From assembly GCA_024138025.1 (NCBI GenBank), contig JAMXBD010001586.1, forward strand, positions 273,491 to 337,490: a stretch of DNA of 64,000 nt, given 5' to 3'. A model generated the notes under the pieces. That model ran no database searches and had not been told where the DNA came from. It saw only the letters and a program-made list of their open reading frames with translations. Position numbers and translations under genes: made by a program. Of this stretch, positions 25,963 through 38,112 are shown one piece after another. The stretch is from Combretum micranthum. Its lineage: Eukaryota > Streptophyta > Magnoliopsida > Myrtales > Combretaceae. Each line of letters begins with the position of its first letter. The stretch's first letter is position 1.

Positions 25963-26275
25963 TCTTAAGAGAATTTCCGTATTCATAGTCGCTTGTCTGG
26001 TTTACGTTTATCATAACGGGACTGGTATTTCATCTGGTTATCATAAAATGTTTATTATTTCATTTGATTTACAAAAAATTTTATTAAGAAAATGTCTATT
26101 CTATATAATATAGAATAAATAATAAATTTTTATTTTTCTTTTATAGAAGAAATATAATTTCTGATCAAAAAGTATATTTTGTTTTAAAAATATCCTTAAT
26201 AATAAAATTATTAAGTAATTTCAATTCTTTCCAACTTCATTTCATTCCAGTAAACGAAACGTGTCTTAAGAGAAT
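25963..26275. mobile_element. candidate MITE flanked by a 12-bp direct repeat
   Basis: The 12-mer 'tcttaagagaat' occurs at 25963-25974 and again at 26264-26275, bracketing a 289-bp AT-rich, non-coding insert. The inner ends carry 'gtttacg' on the left and 'cgtttactgg' in reverse complement on the right, only a weak terminal inverted repeat. A direct repeat of this length would fit the 9-11-bp duplications of Mutator-like elements if slightly extended by chance. Confidence 0.45.
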
Positions 26276-26475
26276 CACCACCCTTATTAAATTTTGATTT
26301 CTGTTGTTAATACATACATATATATATATTCGTATATATATATAAGCTATCAGAACTAATAACCAGGTAAATGGATGGAAAACGAGAAAACTATAAAGTC
26401 ACTTACTATAATTCGTTATCTCCCAAACCGTTAAAAGGTAGAATTACAATAAAGTGGTAAAACTACTAAACAAGA

Positions 26476-26507
26476 ACATAAACATAAACATAAACATAAA
26501 CATAAAA
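26476..26507. repeat. (CATAAA)n short tandem repeat
   Basis: About five 6-bp units. It resembles, but is not, the plant telomere repeat. Confidence 0.9.
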
Positions 26508-28021
26508 GGAACAGTACAATGATAGGTGTAAGCGATGCATGCCCAGCAGCTTCAGCTTCAACTTCAATACGTTCCATATACTTTCCATTTCATTCAAACA
26601 ACCCCCTCATTTTACGATCAATTACCCAGCTGTGCCTCGTATGCATCTCTTACATCCCCTTACTCCAAAACCACAACTTACCAAGAAAGGAAAGGGAAAT
26701 TAAAAAACAAAATACATGAAAAAAGCATAACAAGCTTAGACTAACTTAAGGAGAGATTTATATATTAAGCTAAACACCTAATTAAAATTATAAATTCGGA
26801 CCGCTACCCTCGATTCCCCGCAATGCAACGATGCTGCTCTCCCGATTCTGCCCATATATATGTTAACTTAGGGTTTAGAAACTCAGGAGAGCGCAATTGC
26901 AAAGCTTTTTCTTAAGTAAATTTGTCAGTGAAGCTAACTTCATCCATATTTACAAGTCGTGAACTCTTCTTCTCTCGAACTTCCCCGTTTCCCGTCTCCT
27001 TTCACCATCATCACTTGCTGCTTCAGATTCATGATGCCAAAATTATGACAAAGGTTAGAAAGGAGAAAGGGTGAAAAAAACATTAGAAGAGATCAACGAA
27101 AGTTGAAGGAATATTATATGATATGCATCACTAGCTAGCTAGTATAAGAAAGTGGATTATAGTAGTGTATTTGAGGGGACATGACGGGTCGTATATAAAG
27201 GCGAGATTATGGCTTTTGGTCTAATGTGAGTGGAAGTCCCTTTTTTCAAAAAGAAAAGAGAAAATTAAAAAAAAAAAAAATAAAGGGGAAGAAAGAAAGA
27301 AAGAAGGAAAGGAAAGGAAAGAAAAAAAAGAAAAGGCCTGAGTGTTTCCTTTTGTTTTTCCCCTCCTTGTAAAAGTGAAAGTGGAAATAATTATCTTCTC
27401 GGTCTAAGTATCGTTAAGGGCATGTTCGCTGGGAAATGCGAAATAAGTCCACTAACTCGATTTCCAAGGCTCTTGGAATTTTCATAACAATACAATTTCA
27501 TGGGTTATGGAGGAGAGAATAAGGAAAATTAAAAGTAACGTTGTTGATGGGTTTGCTTTGTCTCTGGTGTTTGTGAACGTGGGTTCATCCTCTATATTAT
27601 TTTAAATAAAGGAGACATCAAACACTAGCACAATAGTGTATAGTCTCGCTCAGCTCAAGACAAAAAAGGTTTTCATTGCCCACTTTTTAGATTTATTGCG
27701 TTATTATTGATGGAGTTGGATGCATGCAGAAGTTGTTTCCATCACTGATTGATTACTGTGCCGTGCCTGGGCGAGCATGTTGAATAATAGATGCATTATT
27801 GCTACATTTTCACACATGGAGATGCATGCATGGTAAAAAGGAGCTTTTTATGATTGCTGTAATAGTACCCCGGATCAGTCATGGGGTAATTTTACATTTT
27901 GATTTTATTTTGCTAAGAATTTGTTGGTGGGTGCATGAAATGCTAAAGTGTTACATACTGACAAGTTGAGATACGAACTAAGTACATTGAGGCCACAAAT
28001 ACCATTAAAATAACAAAATAA
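26508..28021. other. low-repeat region, no gene recognised
   Basis: This is less repetitive and less AT-rich than its surroundings. On the minus strand near 26930-27040 a short frame rich in Glu, Arg, Ser and Lys is present, but it is under 60 codons and I recognise no protein. A TATA-like 'tatataaaggc' lies at 27190 on the plus strand, and a purine-rich block spans 27245-27340. It could be a gene edge or promoter from a neighbouring single-copy gene. Overlapping plus-strand frames at 26519-26744 are not convincing. Confidence 0.3.
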
Positions 28022-28463
28022 TGGTACGATCCCTCCATCATCCCAAAATGAACGGGACGATCTCGTAGTTCTTGGTCTGTGAAGATACATTGTTAGGTGC
28101 TCCATTTGATTTTCTCATTAAGGCTAAACCTCAACTTGTGCTCGAGAGATAGCTGTCCATACAGATAAGGGGTGTATGGATTCTCGAGAAGAGAGGAGTC
28201 ATAGTGGTCCTCCCTCCGGACCGCCTGGATCCTACCAGTGAATAGAAAGTTGGATCTACATTGGATCTCACCCGAATCGCCCCATCTATCCTCCTGAGGA
28301 GGGGTTTGGTTTCAAACCCAGTTCGAACAGGAGAAGTACGCCATGCTAATGTGCCTTGGATGATCCACAAATCTTAGGATCAGGTGCTGATAAGCACATT
28401 GAACTATCCATGTGGCTGAGAGCCCTCATAGCTCAGGCACAACGACGCAATTATCAGAGGCAC
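28022..28463 (-). pseudogene. trnI-GAU: nuclear plastid DNA: trnI-GAU 5' exon end and group II intron start
   Basis: The reverse complement reads as the plastid rRNA-operon tRNA-Ile(GAU) gene. It starts with the last bases of the 5' exon, a decayed 'cccctgataa' (28451-28463), followed by the start of the group II intron, 'ttgcgtcgttgtgcct' (just before 28450). It continues through 'gatagttcaatgtgct', 'aaggcacattagcatggcgt', 'gatagatggggcgattcggg' and 'caagaactacgagatcgtcc'. Substitutions and small deletions are scattered throughout and both ends are cut, so it cannot make a tRNA. The sequence is unmistakably plastid in origin, from the inverted repeat. Differences from the plastid original suggest an old insertion. 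Confidence 0.93.
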
Positions 28464-29715
28464 CATAACACCATAACATAACACCATGGTCTAGATATAG
28501 AGAAACCACTAAATTAATTACATTGGTTATCTGGCATCTTCTATAACAACCTATCAAATTCAAGATTAGAATTATCGAGAGCAAGTAGATAAGACACGTA
28601 AGTTTACATACTTGTTTACACATGATAAAAATAAAGCTAGAAACACATGATAAAAATAAAGACATTCAATATAATTTTGGTTACAATATAAGTTATAATA
28701 TAAATAACCAGTACAAATTGTTACCCTCAACTCAAAACTAAAATATGCATACTATCATCAATATAAATTAAGTTACAACATAAATCATTATTATAAAATG
28801 CAAAACTAAAAACAAATCATTAATCGTTAACCATCTTATCATTATTAAGGCTACCACAAGTTCTCATTACTATAATCATCATTGCCATTATCATCATCAT
28901 TTTTTTTTTGCCATTACAACGGAGAAGTAGGATGCCATTATCATCATCTTTACCAACATTATGGTTGATGCTACTGTTAATTATCTTACATATTTTCTAA
29001 TTCCATTTTTTTTAAATATTCATTTGTACTTCATGTCAATATCATGAACATCAAATTATCTCAATCTTATACTGATGACTATTATTTATTAGGCATCGGT
29101 TTTCTCAATATTAACACTTTCGTATGTGTTTTAACCTCTTATTATTGAATAAATACCAAATTAATCTATATTCATTAAATTAAATATATCTTCTTTCTCA
29201 ACTATTTATTGATCATCGGGTGAGAGCTCTATTACGGTGAAGTTAGTAGTGTAGATTGTCTAAGTTAAAGAAACCAGAATGGTATCTTTTTACTCATAAT
29301 ATGATGAATTTGATTAAAGTGTTGGAGCGTAATTCTATTTCCTTAGTTTTAATAATTCATTAAACCAAAATCAACTAGAATCACATGTAATTGTATGAAA
29401 TTTCACAGAATCATAACCCATAGGTTCGTGTGGAATCATACAACTAAATCATGATTTATTTGTCAAAAAGGAAAAAAACTCACAATTCTATCATGGGTCT
29501 TCACCAAAATAATTTTGTTTCAATTTTAACTCAAAAGAGACTTATAGATTTGTAAACTCATAGAAATATACAAGTAAATTCGCAGTTTTGACAACCATGC
29601 TACATAACATAAACGAATCATCATCATAATAATAATATGGGTAATAAAATAATAAATTAGTTTAGTTTCAATTTTTTTTATTTGCTAAATTAGCTTATTT
29701 ATCTTTTTAGTTTAT
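28464..29715. other. no gene seen
   Basis: AT-rich DNA with trinucleotide-like 'atcatcatt' runs near 28850-28960. No coding frame of note. Confidence 0.5.
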
Positions 29716-29723
29716 GTTACGAT

Positions 29724-30679
29724 TAGGGTGTTCCTTGTTTGGTTTGATTTATATAAAGGGACAGACTTTAAATGGTTTGATTCACACTCCTAATCAGTTG
29801 AACCTCTTTTAATAGTTCGGGGTTCGAAACCAAACCTTTTCATATGTAATTCGATTTGGTTCAATCCTATTCAAACCACTTTTAAAAATACCTTTTTCTA
29901 ATCGATACTTTTAATAATTTTTTAGAGTTTTCGATAAAAGATTGATATTCAAATTGAGAAATATTATGTAAGATAGAACCATATAACATTATGAGGTGAA
30001 TTATGTTAAAAGACATCAATGCTTAGATACAAGTTTGGATTCGGTAACAACATTTTTAGTGGTTAAAAAATGATTCAACATTTTATAAAATAGGTCATAT
30101 AGAGAATCGATGTTTTGAAACATCAATCTTTTTTAATTAGTTAAAATGTTATCTTTTATTTGATCTATTTCATAAAATGTTGATTCATTTTTTAAGTCAC
30201 TTAAATTGTTGATGTAGTATTTGAACTTACCTCTAATTATTGATACCTTTTGGTCTAATTTACCTTAACATTATATCACTGTGACATTGAATCTTGCGTG
30301 ATAGTAAATGTTGTGAGTCTGCTTGAGAGATGAGTGTAGTATATGAAGAAAAAGGAGTGGGTTAAAGAGGTTGAGAGTGAAATGAGAGAAAATAAAAGAG
30401 AAGGCAAATAAAGTATAATGGAATACCACTAAGGATTACAATTAAAAAAATATCGCCAGTTTTTTTATTTTTAGTGTTTTGGTTCAAGTTTTAATGGTAT
30501 GGTTTTAAATTGAGTTGAATTGAACGACAACCCTCCAAGTCGAATTGCAAACCACTTCGAACCTTTCCAAATTGAATTGAAATACAAAGAATCGAAATAC
30601 AAAAGAATTGCATTTTACGATTTAGTTTGGTCTAACTCGACTCATGGTTTGGTTCAGTTTTGTTTGGTAAACAACCTTA
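29724..30679. mobile_element. hAT-like non-autonomous element with 8-bp target duplication
   Basis: Starts 'tagggtgttccttg' and ends in the inverse of 'taaggttgtttacc', the TAGGGTTGTTCA-type terminus common in plant hAT-derived elements. Flanks are 'gttacgat' (29716-29723) and 'gttacaat' (30680-30687), an 8-bp duplication with one mismatch, the length characteristic of hAT transposition. Subterminal regions are rich in 'ggtttggtt' and 'gaattgaa' phrases. No transposase. A long foldback is nested inside. Confidence 0.75.
29966..30300. mobile_element. long foldback element nested in the hAT-like element
   Basis: The left arm, containing 'ttaaaaaatgattcaaca', pairs with the right arm, whose reverse complement contains 'ttaaaaaatgaatcaaca'. 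The symmetry extends outward through 'agacatcaat'/'ggtatcaat' and 'gaattatg'/'aaattaga', for arms of about 145 bp around a loop of roughly 40 bp. Arms are imperfect but clear. It is non-coding. This is a MITE, or a foldback able to give small RNAs. Confidence 0.7.
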
Positions 30680-30732
30680 GTTACAATAGGCTTTATTTTT
30701 CCTTTTCTTTTTTTTTTTCCTGTTAACATTGG

Positions 30733-31116
30733 TTTTGAAACTTGAACTTTCCCCAGTTCAATAATTAACTACATGAACTTAAATACTTAATCAAAATTTT
30801 TACATTCAACATACTACCTAAATTAACCAAGGAAACTTTTTTTCCTGAGTTCACACTAATCTTGAAGTGATATATGTCATGTAGCCAATAAAAAAGATTA
30901 ATAAATAATAACTATTTTAGTCAGCTTGTTTATTATCTAGTTCTCTAGTTCTTTACTGGCTACATGATACAAGTCAGGAGTGTCAACTAAGCAAATGGAA
31001 TTAACTTTGTCAAATAAAATAGTATTAATAAACATAAAACTTTGATTAAGTATCAAATTGACTATAATAAAGTTTAATAATTAACTATACATTTGGAAAA
31101 AGTTTAGGTATCAAAT
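30733..31116. mobile_element. MITE with long imperfect inverted repeats
   Basis: Left 'ttttgaaacttgaacttt' and 'caataattaactacatgaac' pair with the right end read in reverse ('atttgatacctaaacttt', 'agttaattattaaactt'). Further inside, 'catgtagccaataaa' (about 30878) pairs with 'tactggctacatg' (about 30955). The '-GAACTTTG-', 'AATTTGATAC' and 'CTTAATCAAA' words are shared with the element at 36526-36882, so the two belong to related families. Confidence 0.7.
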
Positions 31117-33639
31117 ACAATATTAATTTTTTCTTTTTTACTACAACAGAGGTGTAAAAGTCTTTGATGTTCTAAAGATGAAAGCAGTTTAAGTTTTTTT
31201 CTTTTAATTTTAATTTTTTTTTCCAACAAAAACAGTTCCGTTGATTTGTAAACAAACTAAGCTACAATAGAAAAAACTGCATACATAATTAATGTAAAAA
31301 GACGTCTTATTTTATAAAATCATCATGATCAATTGTATGTGAAAAGAAAACAAAAAAGAAAAAAAAAAAAGAAAAAGAAGGTTAATCTTAGTCAAAAATG
31401 GGGGGGAGTATTCACCATAGAATGCCAATAACTTATTGCACTTTTTATTAGTGTCTACAGATCTTTTTTGGCAGGATAAAGAGAGTTGAGACATGGAAAA
31501 ACAGACTTTATGTGGTACGACATGTGAAGAAGGTAATGGTATTCAAAAGCATGATAATATAAGAGCCACTTTATTATGGATTTGTTCGTTTACAATGCCA
31601 TCGAAAAGAAATGACTTGAAAGGCATGCATTGCAAAAAGTCAGCGGTAAGATTCTCCGTTTTTTTTCCTGATCACGCTTATCCCTTTTTTAAGTTCCACT
31701 TCCTTTTAACGGCATGCTAGCTCGCTACGTTCATACATGGAAGAGTCAATTATCTCAAATGTCTTTGATTTAATATATATATATATATATATATAATATA
31801 TGTAAATTATGTCTTTGATATAATATGTGCATATTACTAAAATATATCACATCTTGTTAGTATAAGCACTGTTCTTTTAATGGGATGGACTAGCTTTCAA
31901 TCCCTTTATCAAAACAAATAATAATAATAAAAAATTCTTTTAGTTCTTATTTTCCAATTGAGGTGGATATAATTCCATTAATAGTCATATTTAATTTGAA
32001 AAAAGGGCCAAGTGGCTATCAATACCCTAGCATTGAAACGAATTTCCTATTGTATATTCATGGGATGAACATGACAATATAGACATACATCTGAAGAGAA
32101 AACCATTCTAGCCCACCTGTGGTGGAGATAAAACATTTGAACATTTATTAGATTTTCTCGCGCATCATGGAACATGTTTCATGATATAGCGATGATGACA
32201 TAGGTCCCATTTTATTATATATATCCAAATTAAATAATGGATGTATAGTGTAGTTCCTATAATATGGTCATGATTTTGCTGTTCAAAGTTGACGATTATT
32301 TCTCTCACCCATGATAAGGAAATGATATATGGGACCCTTTGAAAAATTGAAACCAATATAAGGTGAGCAATACAACAAGATGCCACACGTGCCTATGCTT
32401 TGAGCCCAGCTTGAAAGAGGAGGAAACATTCTTGAAGAATTATATATATATATTGGAAAATATAGAAGTTATAATAATTTTTATTTTATTTTAAACGCCA
32501 AAGAAAAGGAAATTTTTTATTAAATGATCAATAGGATTTGCAACATGTGGCATACTAGGAGTTGATGACTTATGATTTAAAATATGAGATCTCCGCAAAC
32601 ACTATCTAGTTAAAAGAAATTCGTAATACCAAAGCTTGATTAAGTAACTCTAACTTGCTTGGCTAAATAATATGGTCTTTTAGCTTCTTCGTAGACATGT
32701 GAGGATGATTCCATATATTCATCTGTCAATTATATACGAGGAATATGTAAATTTCCTTCGTGTTTAGGCGTTGTTCTTGCGGTCCATATATTTCATATAT
32801 TTTATATTTATAATTTTTTTTATGTTTAAATGAAAAAAATATTTAAAGTTAAGATAAAAATTTTGACTTTCGTAATAATAGTATGAAGGAAAGAAAACGC
32901 TGTGGTAGTGCCTTAGAACGCAAGAGAAGGGAAAAAAAAAATTGATAAATTACATTGGAAAGTTTCAATGTTTGAGGTAAACTAAGTTGACATTCCAATG
33001 TTTGAATGGTTTAAAAGATGTCCCAATATTTAAAGAAGTGGGACAATTGATGTTTAGGGATCAGCTAATTTGAGAATCTAAGATTTTGAGTGATTTAAAA
33101 AATGTTCTCATTTGAAGAAGTGGATCAATTAAGGTTTTCATTAACACGTGCCAATATAGTAAGAGTGTTTCGATTTTAATCAAATATTTCTCCATTGATA
33201 TATATTAATGAAAGCCGAGATCTTAAATGAATTTACGTTTATAAGTTGAGGTCTTCTAATGTAATTTACAAAAAAAAAATAAAAAAAAAGGGAAGAGACA
33301 ACCGATTGGGACCGTCAAATTAATCTTACGGGTGCTGTTGGAACCTTAAAAATTCACCCGTCATCATAACGGCATGAGAACGTCATTTAACGTTTATTAT
33401 GTTTTTAATCCTTTTCGTGTGAACATTGACAAAATCAAAAGATGTCGTTTTCCTTTCTTTTCCATCGTTAGCTGGGTTGCACCATCGAATGTTCCCCGCT
33501 TTGACTCGTTAACTAATGCGGTTGGGTGGGATTATTCCCCGTTTGGCACCTATATATTAGTTACCTCATAGGGTTATTTTTTGGCCAGCAACTCATAGGT
33601 TTAAAGATGAACACACATCTTTTCATGGATAACTATAGA
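31117..33639. other. no gene recognised
   Basis: AT-rich with (TA)n at 31770-31800. A G-box 'cacgtg' lies at 32386, and 33290-33600 is somewhat GC-richer with a TATA-like 'ctatatatta'. That could be promoter debris of an absent gene, but no coding sequence follows. The frames 31493-31720 and 33374-33571 resemble no protein I know. Confidence 0.4.
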
Positions 33640-33840
33640 TTTGTTTAGATAATCTATTTTTATTTTGTTTATGTTTATATTAAAACGATATGTATAATTA
33701 TATTTAGTATGTATTTATATTTTATCTATATTTGATCTTTTCATAAAAACTGTTAATTTTTTTTTATTTGTATCTATTTCTTGATAAACAATTTGTTATA
33801 AAAAGTTTAAAAAAAATAACTACATTTGCCAAAATAAGCT
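33640..33840. mobile_element. possible AT-rich foldback half
   Basis: Contains 'ttgtatctatttcttgataaac' -type words like the arms of the foldback at 44581-44886. I see no confident inverted partner, so this is only a possible fragment. Confidence 0.25.
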
Positions 33841-35738
33841 AGTATTAGGAATCATTTAGGTTTATGCTAAACCCTTTTCTAAGATAACTATAGCGGAATT
33901 CATTTATATATTTATATTCATTAAATTATTTAAATCCTCTAAATTTATGTTGTCACACAAATAGATATCTATCTAATGTTTTCTATGATTTATAAATATA
34001 AACATAAAGGATTTTATCTAAGATGGTAGTATAAATATAACGAACTTGAATAAATCACTTGATTTATTATATAAAATGACTTGAACTTTTGGCTAACGTA
34101 TAAGACATAAATGATTTATTTACAAATTACAATGTGAATAGCTTAATTAAATTTGGCAAAAATTTATAGAGGACTATTCTCCTATATTTATTTAATCCTT
34201 TCTACGTAGACTTTAAAGATTGATGATTAGCAGTAATATACGAGCGCACATTGCCCACAAGTAAGGGTAAAAGTAATACTTAAAAACGGGACTACGATAT
34301 CCAAGTTTTGAACCCTTAAGAAACAGAAAATATGTACATAGTTTCGCAAGCAAATCACACGTCACCGGGAAAGTTCAATCGATTTGGTTAACGCAAATTT
34401 ACTCACTCTAAACCTGCAAAAATCAATAAATGAAAATAGACATAATAAATTTAATGTCGTAACTATCCAGTTCATTTGAATATATGACTAGTGATTAACT
34501 TTGCGGAATGCAATAAGGCCGTATTATATTAAGGAGCGAAATAGAGTTATAAAAAATTATTTATTTATTCTTTATTTTAAAGAGAGCATTTTGGAGGAAA
34601 AAAAAAAGAAGATAATTCTAGTATTAAATTGCAATGGATAACAATATTTTTTTGTATAGAAATTTTTATGGAAACACTATTACAAGTAACAATGTCATAA
34701 TAACTTTTTATAAAAAATAATACTATAATGAAATTATTATTACAATGAAACAAATGAGCTATTAGTTTAGTGAAAATGGATTTAAGATTAAAAATATAAA
34801 TAAAAAATAACATGGATTCATAATTCAAATATTATGGTTAATATCTCTGGGATGACGAAATTAGCTCGGAATAATCAAATACCTAATTTTTGTTGACCAT
34901 TGACCAATAGTTAGATGCATTAACAATTTAGGTATTCCTCCATTGCACGAAACAGCAAGTCGGTTTCTTTTCAAATGTTAGCTAATTAATGCATTAAAAC
35001 CAGCACTTACCATTAATTGACTCCCATATTGTTAGTGGCTTGCAAACATTTGCTTGCTAGTGGGCATTTTTTAAGAAAATGTCATTTATAAGAACCTTAA
35101 TTAAAAATCCATATGGTTTGTAAAAACCCAATTTCAACTTAATCTAAACATTTGAACGGTAAAATTATTCAGTCTCTCGTATAATATATACAAAGCAGTA
35201 CAAAATAATATTGAGATCCATTGTCTCAAACAATGAAATATCCAGAAGATAAAAAATTAATGGAGAAGCTTATAGTTCAAAAGAGAGAAAGTAAACTTAG
35301 TACCTTGGTTATTATTAGATCTCTCCGCTAATGGTGAATTTAAGTTTAACAAATTGTTCGACCATTTTTAGGGTTTGCTCTTCCTAAAAGATGCAATTAT
35401 TAATTTAATGGTGCTGAAATTTCCACCAAACGGGGTGTCTCAAATACGTTTAGCGTGTGATATATTACTTTGTTAAAACGTAAGCCTTTCATTCATCAAA
35501 TGTTCATGAAGCGGGGCCATCAATATCATGTAAATGAAATTATATGTTCGGAAGATGTTCATCACAGAATGTGTGGTTTTTTGGGGCAGCAATCTTTATT
35601 GAAATGAAAAATTTCGTTGATTCAAACTTTATTATAGAATGTTGATGAATTGGAGCTTACCATTTTGCATTGATACTGTAATTTGACATGAGTTGTGCTG
35701 CCCAAACTCGATAGGATACTCCACCTTGGGTTAAAGTC
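33841..35738. other. no gene seen
   Basis: AT-rich intergenic DNA. The minus frame 34577-34828 is low-complexity. Confidence 0.5.
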
Positions 35739-37295
35739 TAGAGAAGTATCTAAGCTTTTCTCAGTTTGAGCAATTTGGTATTTATAGTTTTATTTTTTGC
35801 ATTTTAATGCTCCGAAGTTTAAAAAATATTCAAATAAGTGTCTCTCTGTGCTCCTAATCTAATAGAGTTAAAGCAATATCTTAAAATTACTCTACTATCC
35901 TCACATTAATTGCCATCTCCTTTCCTTTGTAGTTTTTTTTTTCCCTTTCCTTCGAGAGGCCCTTTGTTCTTTTACTTCATTCTCAACTTTAATTATTTAA
36001 CACATAACATCTACTACCAAATCTTGTCATTTAAATCTCATAGCTATTCTGGCTCAAAAAAAAAAAAAAAAAATCTCACAGCTATTGAAAATCTTCCACA
36101 TGCCTTACTACAGAATATTGCTGTTAATTTAAATCTTGATAGAATGGTGACTAGTCACTGAAATTTAAGGATGTATTATATCATGTGCCCTTCTTGATGT
36201 ATTTTTAAAAAGCCTATCCCTCTTATTCATAGAACTAGATGTGTTGCCATTGAATTTGTAGTGCAAACATTGTATTATGTGATTTTGTTAATGAATTCAT
36301 AATTACAGACTTGATGAAATAATCATCTTAGTTTTTTCTTTTGTTTTGTTTTTATCTTTATCATTTTTTTATGAAGAAAAACTCCACACTATGAAAAGGA
36401 TAAGGAAGACTTGTAAAAGATGAAACCATAAAATTTATAATCATGTGTCAACATTTTTGCTAATCATCAGTTAGATTCTAGAAAATTACTTATTTTTAAT
36501 GGCTGTTAGTATTTCTTCTTTAAGAAAATGTCAAAATTGGTATATGAACTTTGCACAAAAATTTAATTTGATACTTGAATTTTGAAGTGGTCAACTTAAT
36601 ACTTTATCAAAGTTTTCTGGGCTATTTTTACTATCTCACTAACATTGTTTACTCTGTTCCCTAGCGGATAAGAAGTAGCTTGTTAATGATAGACGGCGTT
36701 AGGAGTATTAGTCAAAATTCAATAATATGTTGTCTTTTATGCCTATGCAAATAGAGCAAACCTTATTAATAATATAGTATAAATAGGTATTAACGTTTGA
36801 TAAAGTATTAAATTGATCACTTTAAAAATTAAGGTATTATATTGAATTTTTATGCAAAGTTCATGTATAAAATTTAACATTTGCACGTCTTCTTTTATCA
36901 TGTATTTCACTTTTGTTATTTTATTTAGCTAGACTAGTTTCATTTGGCACTTTATTTTTGCTAATTAAGTGCAAAATAGTTAAAAGTTTTTTAAATTTTC
37001 AATAGGAGCACATTTGTTTTATTAATTAAGGTAACTAAAAGTTTGTACTGCATCCATCATTTCATTTTTCTCAAGAAGCATTTGTGTTAGTCTGGGATTT
37101 TTAAAAAATAAAAAAAAAACCTTAGCTGGCTACTAAAGTAATTCTACATGCTTTTTATTCATATTCAAGTTTTGTTAGTCGAGTTAATAGAGACACTCAT
37201 TTGAACACTCTTTAAACTTTAAAACACTAAAAATGCAAAAAATGAAACTATAAACACTAAATTATCAAAATCGAAAAGTTCAAACATTTCTCTTA
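35739..37295. mobile_element. 1.56-kb TIR element with about 110-bp inverted ends
   Basis: The left end (35739-35870) and right end (37177-37295) are inverse complements. 'agcaatttggtatttatag', 'ttttttgcattttaatg' and 'aaataagtgtctct' on the left match 'gataatttagtgtttatag', 'ttttttgcatttttagtg' and 'aaatgagtgtctct' on the reversed right. Long TIRs of this size suggest a Mutator-like non-autonomous element. No transposase is visible, and no target duplication was found. The interior contains a nested MITE (36526-36882) and a short stretch (36081-36161) whose translation 'ENLPHALLQNIAVNLNLDRM' faintly resembles an F-box start. Confidence 0.7.
36526..36882. mobile_element. MITE with about 80-bp TIRs, nested
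   Basis: The left end 'aaatgtcaaaattggtatat', then 'gaactttgcacaaaaattt' and 'atactttatcaaa', is mirrored on the right by 'aaatgttaaattttatacat', 'gaactttgcataaaaattc' and 'atactttatcaaa' in reverse complement. It belongs to the widespread plant MITE type whose ends read '-GAACTTTGCA- ... AATTTGATAC'. Target duplication not identified. It sits inside the longer TIR element. Confidence 0.85.
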
Positions 37296-37429
37296 CCTTT
37301 ATCCTCTTTATCCCCTTGAACTTTACAATGTACTCTTATAGTCTGGTAAGCATTTATAAGGGTCTAAAATCTTATGCTTTCTTTATCTTCTTCATGTAAA
37401 ATTTTAGAACAAGATTTTCGAACCAACCT

Positions 37430-38112
37430 CTAGAGTAAGCCTATCAAGTACAACAGTTCGATTTGCTCTTGAATTGAATTGCTTTTAAAATTAAAACTTA
37501 ATCTTGTGGTTTGGTTCATAATTTTTTTTTGTTCAATTTTCGATTTAAAATGTTTTTTTCTATTCCTAAAATAAAAATACATTCTATTAAGAGACTTCAA
37601 TTACATTTTTTTTATCATTAATGTGAATACAATTAATAATATTTGAAATTAGTTATTTTCTAGAAAATATATAAAATTTATAACAGAAAGAAATATCAAA
37701 CATCATAAAACTATAATTGTATACTAGTTTAATTTCTTAAATTATCCTAAAGTAGACAAAAAAGTTAGATAAAGGAAAAAAAATGTTCAAAACACTAGAA
37801 ACGGGAGGCAAAGTTTAACTTATTAGACACATCATAGTAATTCAAACAAATGACATAACATGACTAGTTTAATCTTATTCTTTTGAAGGATACATATCCA
37901 AATAAAAAATTTAAAAAATAATTATTAATAAAATAATTAAAAGAAAAAAAATATTATTTTGATTTTTTTTTCTTAAATGTAAAAAGGCTTTGTTTGGGGC
38001 CTCATGAACTATTTACCATTCTCTATATTGAATTGAATTGCGAACTAAACAATTTAAAAGAAAAATCCAAATTTTAGTTCGGTCCTATTCAGTTCATTCT
38101 AGCTCATGGTTT
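37430..38112. mobile_element. hAT-like element, right end cut by an LTR insertion
   Basis: Subterminal phrases 'gaattgaattgc', 'ggtttggttc' and 'ttcggtcctattcag' and the right-end 'gctcatggttt' match the terminal regions of the hAT-like element at 29724-30679 in kind and order. The right boundary coincides with the LTR start at 38113. Left terminus not defined. Confidence 0.45.

Noticed and set aside
26476..26507. Telomere-like short repeat
   Set aside because: The unit is CATAAA, not the plant telomere CCCTAAA, and there are only about five copies.
26519..26744. Two overlapping plus-strand frames of 66 and 69 codons
   Set aside because: No conserved motif, no sign of codon preference, and they overlap in different frames.
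27100..27850. Possible microRNA gene in the low-repeat region
   Set aside because: I searched by eye for common conserved plant miRNA sequences and saw none; no convincing hairpin was found.
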